This document shows positions 16,161 through 24,345 of a stretch of 35,239 bases of DNA, one piece after another. The stretch covers positions 1 through 35,239 of the forward strand of contig CALURU010000021.1 of assembly GCA_944323255.1 (NCBI GenBank), given 5' to 3'. The position numbers were made by a program, and so were the translations under genes. Every line of letters starts with the position of its first letter. Positions within the stretch are counted from its first letter, which is position 1. This stretch comes from Candidatus Gastranaerophilales bacterium. GTDB lineage: Bacteria; Cyanobacteriota; Vampirovibrionia; Gastranaerophilales; Gastranaerophilaceae. The notes beneath the pieces were generated by a model, which was given only the letters and a program-made list of their open reading frames with translations, was not told where the DNA came from and made no database searches.

Positions 16161-16343
16161 ATGGCTAAAATCTTAAAACCTGGGACTGATGCTCCAAAAT
16201 CAGGTCAGTATAAAGAAGTTGGACCTAGAGGCGGATATGTTTCTAATACTGAAATAACTGCCGTTGCTGGTAAAAATTTGCCACCAACTAGCAGACCTGG
16301 AAACGGCTTCATTTTAGTTGACCCCACTAAGCACAGTAAATAG
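16161..16343 (+). CDS. YjzC-like small protein
   Basis: A 60-residue basic protein matching the YjzC-like family: KPGTDAPKSGQYKEVGPRGG at residues 6-25, a central VAGKNLPPTSRPG and a final VDPTKH. The family has no established function. The very strong ribosome binding site and own promoter indicate substantial expression. It sits between hsdS and the convergent Fic operon. A 10-bp inverted repeat (AAATAGCTTG/CAAGCTATTT) spans its stop codon. Confidence 0.75.
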   Translation: MAKILKPGTDAPKSGQYKEVGPRGGYVSNTEITAVAGKNLPPTSRPGNGFILVDPTKHSK

Positions 16344-16395
16344 CTTGCATCTGGGAAATACAAGCTATTTATAAAACCACTTGGAATCCGTGGTT

Positions 16396-16427
16396 AAAAA
16401 GACAGGAATCATTTCTCCTGTCTTTTT
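16396..16427. terminator. Bidirectional terminator after the yjzC-like gene
   Basis: AAAAAGACAGGA pairs with TCCTGTCTTTTT around an 8-nt loop. It separates the yjzC-like gene from the convergent 335-residue gene. Confidence 0.88.
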
Positions 16428-16507
16428 ATTTTGCCATTTTTTTATTAGTAAATCAAGTACTAATGGAAGAATATTGACCAATATAAGAGTTATTTGTCTC
16501 TTTATAT

Positions 16508-17515
16508 TTAGTTCATCTCTAATGTATCAGATGGAATATCTTTCGCTGATATTGTTGGATTTAAAAGTGTTAAATATTTAAGATTATCACAACCTATAAC
16601 CAATTTTCTTTTTTCTTCAATGTTTTGTGTAGCTTTTTGTGATAATTGCTTAATTTCTGGTTTTGCTTTTATTGCAGGAACTATTTCCATTCCTTGGATT
16701 AATAAGCTACTAATCTTTTCCAAGGCAATTCTAAGATAATTCTTGAATTCATTCTTGTTAATATCATCATTTAGGACCATTTTGCTTTCGTTGATTGCTT
16801 CTTCGATTAACTGGTCTATATACGCTTTTCTATCATTTTCCTTGTCGGCACGTAGCATTTCAATTGTTTGCTCGATTATCTTTAATTTTGAAGCGGACTT
16901 GTCTAATTTGACTTTTTCCAGTTCTTCAATGGTTTTTTGGCATTCTAAAACATGGTGAAAAAGGTTTGCGCCTTTATCAGCTAAGGATAAAAATAAGGCC
17001 GCACCGCTTCCGATAAATTTCAAGCCTATCCATTCTGTACCTACATCAAAATTGGAAACAACTACTTCCTCATTTATGTACTTGAAGGGTGAACAAATGG
17101 TTTTTATATCTTCAAAAAAAGTTATATAATCATCAATTGATGAATACTGTTCAGGAAGTTTAATATTTAATGTATCAATATCTTCCTCTTGTAAAACACC
17201 TAACAATGTTTGCTGTAAAAGCCTCATGGCTGTTATTGTTTCGGTTTTAACTGTACCTAAAAGAGTCTTGCTTTGAGTATTAACGGTAATAGTATTTTCT
17301 ACCGAATTTTTTAAGTTTGGAATTGCAGATAATCTAGAAATCTTATCCTCAAACAAGTTTGCACTGTTCAATTCTTCAACCATTTTAAGGAAATTTTGAA
17401 TATTTGTAACCTGATACATCCCAGGATAACCACTTATTGGACTATTTGGAATAGTGAGTTGTTCAAACACTGGTATAGCTCTATCTATTAAATCTTGGTA
17501 ATCTCTTAGTCTCAT
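16508..17515 (-). CDS. Unknown protein in the Fic operon, 335 aa
   Basis: I do not recognise this protein. It is soluble and mostly helical, with a short apolar segment (GSGAALFLSLADKGANLF, about residues 169-186) followed by a strongly charged coiled coil (about 190-240) and more helices. No catalytic motif is evident. It starts 23 nt after the Fic stop with an AGGAG ribosome binding site, so the two form an operon transcribed away from hsdR. Candidate roles are Fic partner, Fic target or an independent defence effector; none can be shown here. Confidence 0.65.
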   Translation of the reverse strand: MRLRDYQDLIDRAIPVFEQLTIPNSPISGYPGMYQVTNIQNFLKMVEELNSANLFEDKISRLSAIPNLKNSVENTITVNTQSKTLLGTVKTETITAMRLLQQTLLGVLQEEDIDTLNIKLPEQYSSIDDYITFFEDIKTICSPFKYINEEVVVSNFDVGTEWIGLKFIGSGAALFLSLADKGANLFHHVLECQKTIEELEKVKLDKSASKLKIIEQTIEMLRADKENDRKAYIDQLIEEAINESKMVLNDDINKNEFKNYLRIALEKISSLLIQGMEIVPAIKAKPEIKQLSQKATQNIEEKRKLVIGCDNLKYLTLLNPTISAKDIPSDTLEMN

Positions 17516-17538
17516 TAAAATCTCCTAATAAAATGTGG

Positions 17539-18645
17539 TTATTCATCCCCATCTATTAAATCCAACAATTCTTGGAATACATACATATTACTTCTTCGTC
17601 CGCTTGCTTCTCTTTTGAGTGTAATAATGTTATTATCGGACAGCTTTTGGAGTGTTGTAGAAACAGTTTTTCTGTTTTGAATGCATGCATCTTCCGAGAA
17701 TGTAGTTGATGTAAAGACTGGTCTTGCAAAAATTGCGTCAATAATATTTGGTGCATATTGTGATTTAGTGGTATCAGGAATAATAATCTTCATATTATTG
17801 TACAAGTCAAGTATTTGGCTAATTTTCATAGTATTAATGCTTGATTGTTCAATTATTGCCTTTAAGAAAAATTCAATCCAGTCTTGCCAGTTGTTGTTTG
17901 CGGTAATTTCTCTTAAACGGTTGTAATATTCTTCTCTATTCTTCTCAAAGTACTCACTTAAATAGAATATAGGTTGAGATAAGTAGTCTTTTGAAAATAA
18001 GAATATTGGAATCAACAATCTTCCTAATCTGCCGTTTCCATCTAAGAATGGGTGAATTATTTCAAATTGAGCGTGTACTATTGCTAATTGAATTAGTAAA
18101 TCCGAATACTCGTTATTGATAAACTTTTCCCACTCGTCAAGATAGCTAACAATTTCATTCGGTGCAGGAGGAACAAAGGAAGCTGTTTCTATTGTTGAAT
18201 TTTTTGGTCCAATCCAATTTTGAATTTTTCTAAATTCACCACGAGCTTTATTTTCTCCTCTAACACCACTTAATAGAACCTTGTGAATATCTTTTACCAT
18301 GTTTAAGTGGATAAACGGTCTTTCTTGCAAAAGGTCAACAGCATATGACATTGCTTCCCTATAGTTCAAAATTTCTTGAATATCTTGATTCTTATAATTT
18401 CCAAAGTTTTCACCAGCTTCATGTTGTAGAACCTCAGTAAAAGTTGCTTGAGTTCCTTCTATTCTTGAAGACATTGTCGATTCTTTCACCGTCATTGGTG
18501 ATAATAGAATTTTAGGATTGATAAGATGACTTAACGCTCCGTTATAATTTGAAAGAGAAGCATGGGCTTTTCCTATTAACGGAACTAATGGAACTAAGTC
18601 TATTTCAATATCTTTTATGAATTTAGGTTTTGCTGGTGTTGTCAT
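17539..18645 (-). CDS. Fic-family (AMPylase-like) protein with C-terminal winged helix
   Basis: Fic proteins transfer AMP or a similar group to protein hydroxyls. The 368-residue product shows an N-terminal inhibitory motif SSRIEGT (59-65, Glu63), as in Fic enzymes with an N-terminal alpha-inh helix. The complete active-site loop HPFLDGNGRLGR spans 198-209, with catalytic His198. The C-terminal 70 residues look like a winged-helix DNA-binding domain (SDNNIITLKREASGRRSN). The enzyme is thus predicted to be active but autoinhibited and possibly self-regulating through DNA. It is divergent from hsdR and upstream of the 335-residue gene. AGGAG ribosome binding site. Confidence 0.9.
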   Translation of the reverse strand: MTTPAKPKFIKDIEIDLVPLVPLIGKAHASLSNYNGALSHLINPKILLSPMTVKESTMSSRIEGTQATFTEVLQHEAGENFGNYKNQDIQEILNYREAMSYAVDLLQERPFIHLNMVKDIHKVLLSGVRGENKARGEFRKIQNWIGPKNSTIETASFVPPAPNEIVSYLDEWEKFINNEYSDLLIQLAIVHAQFEIIHPFLDGNGRLGRLLIPIFLFSKDYLSQPIFYLSEYFEKNREEYYNRLREITANNNWQDWIEFFLKAIIEQSSINTMKISQILDLYNNMKIIIPDTTKSQYAPNIIDAIFARPVFTSTTFSEDACIQNRKTVSTTLQKLSDNNIITLKREASGRRSNMYVFQELLDLIDGDE

Positions 18646-18665
18646 GTTTATTCTCCTATGAGTTT

Positions 18666-18674
18666 ATTATACCA
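18666..18674 (-). promoter_or_regulatory. Extended -10 promoter of fic
   Basis: On the minus strand, TG-G-TATAAT is a perfect extended -10. The candidate upstream hexamer TTTACA overlaps the first operator half-site at 18691. Confidence 0.6.
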
Positions 18675-18690
18675 CAAGAAATAAATAGCG

Positions 18691-18850
18691 TGTAAAATTA
18701 TTTCATTTATTACATACAAATTCAATTGTTTGTAATATTATACTTAAAACTATACACAAGTAACTTTGTGTGTAATATTTGCCCTATAAATTTATTTGTG
18801 TGTAATATTTGTACAAAAAATACATACAAATAATTTTGTGTGTAGTGATT
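18691..18850. promoter_or_regulatory. Helically phased operator array between fic and hsdR
   Basis: Five half-sites start with TGTAA or TGTAG at 18691, 18731, 18771, 18801 and 18841. Two of them extend to the identical TTTGTGTGTAATATTTG (18765-18781 and 18795-18811). Inverted halves lie at 18711 and 18821 (both TACATACAAA) and 18751 (TATACACAAG). The clearest palindrome is TACATACAAA-TAAT-TTTGTGTGTA (18821-18844). All spacings are 40 or 30 bp, so the sites lie on one face of the helix and span both promoters. The winged helix of Fic is the nearest candidate binder. Confidence 0.7.
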
Positions 18851-18881
18851 ACCTAACAAATGTATATAAACAATAAATTCA

Positions 18882-18890
18882 TGCTATAAT
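18882..18890 (+). promoter_or_regulatory. Extended -10 promoter of hsdR
   Basis: TG-C-TATAAT; the predicted start is near 18897, leaving a leader of only about 11 nt before ATG 18908. Confidence 0.6.
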
Positions 18891-18907
18891 CTTTTCAGGT
18901 GGCGAGT

Positions 18908-21900
18908 ATGAGCAATTTCGAATTCCTAAAAAATGAATGGTTTGACATATATGAATTAGCAAAAGAAGCTGAAGAGTTTGTTTATGCAAAGCCTGTATTT
19001 GCTTGTCTTACCAATAGAAAAGCTCTGGAAAAAGCTGTTATTTGGATGTACAAAAATGACAGTGATTTGATTTTGCCATACGATACTTCCTTAAGTTCTT
19101 TAATTTATGAGCAGAGCTTTAAGAACTTGCTACCACCGCCTTTATTGCCAAAGGTTAATGTAGTTAAAAAGCTGGGGAATATTGCAGCACATGATATAGG
19201 TAAATTAACTTCTAAAGATGCCCTACAATCTTCTTATGAATTATTTTATTTCTTGTATTGGTTATATAGGGTATATTCAGTTGATGAGCCTGTTATCGGT
19301 TTGCAATTTGATGCTTCAAAAGTTCCAACACAAACCAAAGAACAAGCAGAGATAGAACGATTAAAAAAGATTATTGAAGCTCGTGAACAAGAAGAGATAG
19401 CAAAAAAAGACTTAATAAAAGAAAACCAAGAGTTACTGGAACAAATCCAAAAAATTAAAGAACAGAACAAAGTTCACCAGCCTAGTGATTACAACTATAA
19501 TGAAGCTCAAACAAGAAAGTATTTGATTGATGTTCTATTAAAAGAAGTCGGTTGGGACATAACAAAACCTGATGCAATAGAATATGAAGTATCTGGCATG
19601 CCAAAGACATACAGCTCTTCATCTGGTATAGGCTATGTTGATTACGTTTTATGGGGTGATGATGGTAAACCCTTAGGACTAGTTGAAGCTAAAAGAACAA
19701 CAAAAGATGCCAAAATAGGAAGAGAACAAGCTGAATTATATGCAAATTGTTTAGAGAAAAAGTTTGGACAAAGACCAATAATTTTCTATTCCAACGGCTA
19801 CAAACACTATATTTGGGATGACAAAAATTATCCTCCTAGAGAAGTTGCTGGGTTTTATTCAAAAGAAGCCTTAGAAAGGCTAATAACAAGACGTAACATA
19901 AAAAAAGACCTTATTAATGTTGATATAAATAAGACTATTACAGAAAGACCATACCAAGAAAGAGTTATCAAAAGCGTATGTGAGAACTTTCAAAACAAAA
20001 GTAGAAAATCATTGCTTGTTATGGCAACAGGTACTGGTAAAACAAGAGTTGCAATTTCTATTGTAGATATTTTAACCAGATATAATTGGGCAAAGAGAAT
20101 TTTGTTTTTAGCAGACAGAACTCCTTTAGTAGTACAAGCTCAAAGGAATTTTGCCAAGCATTTACCAGAACTAAATCCTGTTGATATAACAAAGTCCAAT
20201 AATAATGATTATACAAATAGAGTTGTTATATCTACATATCAAACAATGATGAATTTGATAGATGCCAAAAAGGGAGATAATAAAATATTTTCCGCTGGGC
20301 ATTTTGACTTGATAATTATTGATGAAGCTCATAGGAGTGTATATAAAAAATTTGGTGAAATATTTAATTATTTCGATGCAATGATGTTGGGTTTAACTGC
20401 AACTCCAAGAGATGATATAGATAAAGATACTTATAAAGTATTCGAATTGGAAAAAGGTGTACCAACTGATTATTATGACTATGATACCGCTATCAAAGAA
20501 GGGTATTTAGTGCCATTTGAGAGTTTTAACACTGGAACAAAATTCCTGACACAAGGTATCAAGTATGATGATTTATCACCTGATGAAAAGGAAGAGTATG
20601 AACTGAAGTTTTATGATGAAGAAACTGATACGCTTCCTCCTATGATAAATGCCTCTGAATTAAACAAGTGGCTTTTTAATGTTGATACTGTTGATAAGAT
20701 ACTAGAATGTTTAATGACTAATGGTATTAAAGTTAATGGTGGCGATAAGTTAGGAAAAACTATAATATTTGCAGCAAATGAACAACATGCAAGATTTATT
20801 GAAGAAAGATTTAACGCAAATTATAAGAAGTATAACGGTGAATTTGCTAGGGTTATAACTCACCAAACTAAATATTCACAGAATTTAATAGACCAATTCT
20901 CAGACAAAGACAAAGAACCGACAATAGCTATTTCTGTTGATAAGTTAGATACAGGTATAGATGTTATCGAAGTAGTTAATTTGGTATTCTTTAAAGTTGT
21001 TAGGTCAAAGACTAAATTTCATCAAATGATAGGTAGAGGAACAAGATTGTGTCCTAACTTATTTGGCTTAAATAAAAATAAAGAAAAATTCTATATATTT
21101 GATGCTTGTGGAAATTTCGAATATTTTGATATGAATCCTGATGGTGCAAAGGCATCCGATACAATGCCTATTTCTCAAAGAGTATTCTTAAAGAAATTAG
21201 AATTGGCAGAAAAAATAAAGGATGATGATGAGATATTAAGGCTGTTATCTAAAAAAATTAAAGATGACTTATGTTCTACTGTTAAAACAATGGATAGAGA
21301 TAATTTCATTGTAAGAAGACAATTAGAAACCGTAGAAAGTTTTTCTGCCAGAGAAAGATGGGATAATATAGATGATATAGACTTCATTAACATAGAAAAA
21401 AAGTTATCCAAATTGCCGAATAACAATGAAGATGAAGAAGAAAATTGTAAATATTTTGATTTAATGATTTTAAATTCACAGTTGGCAATATATGGTAAAG
21501 ATGCGAAAAAACTTGAAAAATACCAAAAAGACTTGATTAAAATAGCAAGCAAGCTAGAGCAAAAATCTTCAATTCCTATGGTAAACAAAGAATTAGAAAT
21601 TATACAGGAAATTCAGACTGATGAATTTTGGTGCAATATAACAATTTCAGACTTGGAAAATGTAAGAATAAGACTCAGAGACTTAATTAAATTTCTAGAT
21701 AAAGAACAAAGAGAAATGGTTGTAACTAATTTTGAGGATGAAAGTATAACAAATATTCAACCTCAAACAGTACCAAATCCAGTACCAAGTATTGATATGG
21801 AAAGATATGAAAAGAAAGTAAAAGCATTTTTACTAGAGCATAAAGATATGTTGGCTTTGTATAAATTGCAACATAATAAAAAATTAACCTACGCAGATAT

Positions 21901-22273
21901 AGAACAATTACAAACGATTTTAGAACAAAGCTCTGATATTGTCTCTATTGAAAATCTTCATAATCTTCAAGGGAGATTAGGTCTTGGTGAGTTTATTAGA
22001 AAGATAATTGGTTTAGATGTTGAATCTATCAAAGAAGTTTTTGCCGAATATTTAGATAGCAACAAGTTTAATTCTAATCAAATAAGATTTATAGAAATGA
22101 TAATAGAATATTTGAGAGTTAATGGCACAATGTTTGATTTAAGTATTTTATATGAACAGCCTTTTACTTATTCAAATACAGATGGAATTGATGGTGTATT
22201 TTCGAGCAATGATTCAGACAAGATTATACATTTAATCAAAACTATAAATGACAATGCAATTATATCTTTATAA
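18908..22273 (+). CDS. hsdR: Type I restriction endonuclease subunit R
   Basis: The motor-nuclease subunit of the type I complex. The product of about 1121 residues has a DUF4145-like N-terminal helical domain (about 5-115), a coiled coil (about 140-195) and a PD-(D/E)xK nuclease with VDYVLWG and GLVEAKR (near 256). The superfamily 2 helicase follows, with the ATP-binding loop MATGTGKT (about 373-380), DEAHRS (about 469) and LTATPRD. Motif VI is IGRGTRLC. A long C-terminal domain for HsdM contact ends it. I prefer ATG 18908 (AGGTGG upstream) to GTG 18899, which would be nearly leaderless. It is separated from hsdMS by about 2.9 kb and has its own operator-controlled promoter. Confidence 0.94.
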   Translation: MSNFEFLKNEWFDIYELAKEAEEFVYAKPVFACLTNRKALEKAVIWMYKNDSDLILPYDTSLSSLIYEQSFKNLLPPPLLPKVNVVKKLGNIAAHDIGKLTSKDALQSSYELFYFLYWLYRVYSVDEPVIGLQFDASKVPTQTKEQAEIERLKKIIEAREQEEIAKKDLIKENQELLEQIQKIKEQNKVHQPSDYNYNEAQTRKYLIDVLLKEVGWDITKPDAIEYEVSGMPKTYSSSSGIGYVDYVLWGDDGKPLGLVEAKRTTKDAKIGREQAELYANCLEKKFGQRPIIFYSNGYKHYIWDDKNYPPREVAGFYSKEALERLITRRNIKKDLINVDINKTITERPYQERVIKSVCENFQNKSRKSLLVMATGTGKTRVAISIVDILTRYNWAKRILFLADRTPLVVQAQRNFAKHLPELNPVDITKSNNNDYTNRVVISTYQTMMNLIDAKKGDNKIFSAGHFDLIIIDEAHRSVYKKFGEIFNYFDAMMLGLTATPRDDIDKDTYKVFELEKGVPTDYYDYDTAIKEGYLVPFESFNTGTKFLTQGIKYDDLSPDEKEEYELKFYDEETDTLPPMINASELNKWLFNVDTVDKILECLMTNGIKVNGGDKLGKTIIFAANEQHARFIEERFNANYKKYNGEFARVITHQTKYSQNLIDQFSDKDKEPTIAISVDKLDTGIDVIEVVNLVFFKVVRSKTKFHQMIGRGTRLCPNLFGLNKNKEKFYIFDACGNFEYFDMNPDGAKASDTMPISQRVFLKKLELAEKIKDDDEILRLLSKKIKDDLCSTVKTMDRDNFIVRRQLETVESFSARERWDNIDDIDFINIEKKLSKLPNNNEDEEENCKYFDLMILNSQLAIYGKDAKKLEKYQKDLIKIASKLEQKSSIPMVNKELEIIQEIQTDEFWCNITISDLENVRIRLRDLIKFLDKEQREMVVTNFEDESITNIQPQTVPNPVPSIDMERYEKKVKAFLLEHKDMLALYKLQHNKKLTYADIEQLQTILEQSSDIVSIENLHNLQGRLGLGEFIRKIIGLDVESIKEVFAEYLDSNKFNSNQIRFIEMIIEYLRVNGTMFDLSILYEQPFTYSNTDGIDGVFSSNDSDKIIHLIKTINDNAIISL

Positions 22274-22436
22274 ATAAAATATGTAGCAAATATTCAATCA
22301 ATTATTGCTAAATTATATTGCTTAGACTTGTAAATAAAACTTTGATTTGAGTATATGACGTATTTTCAAATCTTTAAACAGTTCGGTTTTGGGTTAATTT
22401 GTATTTGGAAGAAAATATTCGTGGATTTAGTAAGAC

Positions 22437-22471
22437 AAAAGCCTTGTAAGGGTTAATATTACAAGGCTTTT
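22437..22471. terminator. Bidirectional terminator between hsdR and the recombinase
   Basis: A 13-bp perfect stem (AAAAGCCTTGTAA with TTACAAGGCTTTT) around a 9-nt loop, between convergent genes. Confidence 0.88.
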
Positions 22472-22498
22472 CTTGCATTTTAAGGAGCAATACTAAAT

Positions 22499-23047
22499 TT
22501 ATAATTCAAATTGTCTTAATGTGTTTTCTATATTATCTTGAGTTATTCCGATATACCTCAAGGTAATGGATGGACTGGAATGGTTCAAAAGATATTGCAA
22601 AATAGCTACATCGTGAAACGTTTGGTAATGATGATATCCAAAAGTTTTTCTTAGAGTATGTGTTCCGACATTATCTGTTATTTGTGCTTTTCTACAAGCG
22701 TCATTAATAATCATATATGCCATTACCCTTGTTATTGGTTTGTTTGAACCATTGCGACTTTTAAATAAGTAATCATTATCAAGTTTACCTTTAATATACT
22801 CATCAATCATTGATTGTAGATTACCTAGTAATGGGAATCTTTTAACTTTTCCTGTTTTTTGTTCTTTAATTTCAACATGAGATTTTCCTTTAACATCAAT
22901 GACTTTGAGTTTTAGCAAGTCTGATATTCTTAAACCTGTATTAATCCCCATAGTAAAAAGTAGTAAATCACGGCTACCATTTTCCTTTAGATAGGTTTTA
23001 ATTTCTTCAATCTTATTTTTATCTCTTATCGGTTGAACATATTTCAT
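22499..23047 (-). CDS. Small tyrosine recombinase, paralogue of 3786-4328
   Basis: This 182-residue catalytic-domain-only tyrosine recombinase has Arg40 (TGLRISD), Lys64 (QKTGK), His130 and Arg133 (THTLRKTFGYHH), His156 (NHSS) and Tyr165 (TLRYIGI). It shares most motif positions and overall length with the protein at 3786-4328. RBS GAGGTGATT. It lies inside the serine-recombinase element, so it is probably not the integrase of the whole element. It may resolve multimers or invert or integrate a smaller unit. Its promoter is overlapped by repeats (23072-23114), suggesting tight control. Confidence 0.87.
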   Translation of the reverse strand: MKYVQPIRDKNKIEEIKTYLKENGSRDLLLFTMGINTGLRISDLLKLKVIDVKGKSHVEIKEQKTGKVKRFPLLGNLQSMIDEYIKGKLDNDYLFKSRNGSNKPITRVMAYMIINDACRKAQITDNVGTHTLRKTFGYHHYQTFHDVAILQYLLNHSSPSITLRYIGITQDNIENTLRQFEL

Positions 23048-23071
23048 TAATCACCTCATTTTCTGCTGTTA

Positions 23072-23208
23072 TGTTAAATTAAATTTTATTATATGAACCA
23101 ATGTGTTAAATTAAGTTGTCCTTTAATTTGTTTATTTAGTCGTTTTTTCTTGTGTAGCTTAACTTTGAGTTGTTTTATTTCGACTTAACACAATCTATAT
23201 TGTGTTAA
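23072..23208 (-). promoter_or_regulatory. Promoter and operator repeats of the tyrosine recombinase
   Basis: On the minus strand, a -10 TATAAT (plus 23088-23093) is flanked by direct repeats TGTTAAATTAA at 23072-23082 and 23104-23114. Further upstream is a perfect palindrome TTAACACAAT-CTAT-ATTGTGTTAA (23185-23208) with the same TGTTAA core. This layout is typical of a repressor-controlled promoter; the repressor is unknown. Confidence 0.6.
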
Positions 23209-23223
23209 ATTGGAGTATGCCAA

Positions 23224-23412
23224 TTAAAGGCACTCAATAGATACTTTTATGTTGTATGTATTTTGCTCAATAGTATCAATCAATGCTAATATTCCATTAA
23301 ATTGACGGCTTGAATTTTGATTTATTTGCTCAAAATACCAAAGCATATCCTTTAATACCGTTACAAGTGCATAAGTTGTTTCTGATAGTTCCAATATTTC
23401 TTTTTGTTCCAT
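23224..23412 (-). CDS. Small hypothetical protein, 62 aa
   Basis: Acidic, largely helical, starting MEQKEILELSETTYAL and ending IKVSIECL. Supported by the ribosome binding site AAAGGAA. No family is recognised. It belongs to a minus-strand row of small genes (24634 down to 23224) of the phage/plasmid accessory type. Confidence 0.5.
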   Translation of the reverse strand: MEQKEILELSETTYALVTVLKDMLWYFEQINQNSSRQFNGILALIDTIEQNTYNIKVSIECL

Positions 23413-23483
23413 CGTTGTTCCTTTATTTGTGCTGTTAAATCAATTTTTCTGAATTTACCTAAACTTTACCTTCTGCCATACAA

Positions 23484-23789
23484 TCACTTTTTATAGATGA
23501 TTAAATCAATTCCAAAAGGCTTGATATGGATAATTGCCTCAGCTTTATTCTTGAATTTAAATATCAAATCTAAATCATCTGTTATTTTTGAGGGTTCTAA
23601 ACCGTATGGTTCAAGCTCTTTTAAAATCAAATCTTTATAGAAATCGAAATCTAAATCCTCGTCTTTATCGTATAAATGACAGTACTTGTAATATGATAAG
23701 ACAATCTCTGAATGCGATTTCTTTACGTTGTTTAATTGCTCCCTGAAATCTTCAAATGTTTTTATTTTAACTTTTTCTATTTTTTTCAT
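23484..23789 (-). CDS. Small hypothetical protein, 101 aa
   Basis: I chose ATG 23789 (MKKIEKVKIKTFEDF) because AAAGGAA lies 8 nt upstream; a longer frame to 23843 would overlap the upstream gene and has no ribosome binding site. The product is charged, with DEDLDFDFYKDLILKELEPYG in its middle. It is probably soluble. Not recognised. Confidence 0.55.
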   Translation of the reverse strand: MKKIEKVKIKTFEDFREQLNNVKKSHSEIVLSYYKYCHLYDKDEDLDFDFYKDLILKELEPYGLEPSKITDDLDLIFKFKNKAEAIIHIKPFGIDLIIYKK

Positions 23790-23812
23790 CTTTAATTCCT
23801 TTGTGTTTTTAA

Positions 23813-23838
23813 TATAAGAGGGAATAATCCCCCTTATA
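23813..23838 (-). other. Intercistronic stem-loop after the 145-residue gene
   Basis: In the minus-strand transcript an 11-bp stem (TATAAGGGGGA with TTCCCTCTTATA, one G-U pair) begins one base after the stop codon. A second G-rich stem-loop follows the next gene upstream at 24329-24345. Both lack a good U-run, so mRNA processing or stability elements are more likely than terminators. Confidence 0.5.
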
Positions 23839-23839
23839 A

Positions 23840-24277
23840 TCAATATTCTGATGTCAGGTAAAACGTAAATTTAATAGGTTCTAATGCTGATAATGATAAG
23901 AAAAACTTATATGTTGTTGTTTCATTTCCATTTACAGGTAAACCTATATATGGTATCTCTTGCTTGATAATTTCTATATGTTCTTTATAATCATTGCCAA
24001 TATATCCTTCTGTGAATACTTCCATGTAGCCTTGATGGTCTTTGTTTAGAACAATCTCTACTACATAAAATTCAAAACTTTTTTCTTCATAAGATTTCAT
24101 TATGGTAGGCATATATGAAACCATATTATCTACCACCCAAAAAGCATCTAGTGTTTTCTGGAAATCAAAAATACCTTGTGTATAATTCAAGCATTGGCAA
24201 TATGGTCTTTTGAATAATCTATCACTTCCATAATTTCTGCTGAAAATCTTTTCGACTGTGTTATATGTTGCTGTCAT
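23840..24277 (-). CDS. DUF6876-like protein, 145 aa
   Basis: Resembles the DUF6876 family of mobile-element proteins: an aromatic N-terminus, YTQGIFDF, then AFWVVDNMVSY (residues 45-55), a conserved FYVVEIVL strand and a C-terminal beta segment closing in LTSEY. The family has no known function. This assignment is from pattern memory only. It has CCTTT-type spacing consistent with an AAAGGAT ribosome binding site and lies in the small-gene operon. Confidence 0.6.
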   Translation of the reverse strand: MTATYNTVEKIFSRNYGSDRLFKRPYCQCLNYTQGIFDFQKTLDAFWVVDNMVSYMPTIMKSYEEKSFEFYVVEIVLNKDHQGYMEVFTEGYIGNDYKEHIEIIKQEIPYIGLPVNGNETTTYKFFLSLSALEPIKFTFYLTSEY

Positions 24278-24328
24278 TTTATAATCCTTTCATCTTTTTT
24301 ATTACTTAACTGTTGCCCCCATAAAGGG

Positions 24329-24345
24329 AGGGGATTTAATCCCCT
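24329..24345 (-). other. Intercistronic stem-loop after the 96-residue gene
   Basis: AGGGGAT-TAA-ATCCCCT (transcript sense), a perfect 7-bp stem overlapping the stop codon region of the 96-residue gene. It is the partner of the stem-loop at 23813. Confidence 0.5.

Noticed and set aside
18691..18850. CRISPR array or plasmid iterons
   Set aside because: Repeats are short and partly palindromic with 30-40 bp periods and no conserved spacer structure. They lie in a divergent promoter region rather than next to a replication gene.
18899..18907. GTG start for hsdR
   Set aside because: It would begin at about the predicted transcription start with no ribosome binding site; ATG 18908 has AGGTGG.
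14816..23047. Phase-variable hsdS shuffling by the nearby tyrosine recombinase
   Set aside because: Only one hsdS, no partial second copy and no inverted target-domain repeats are present; the recombinase is 6.5 kb away.
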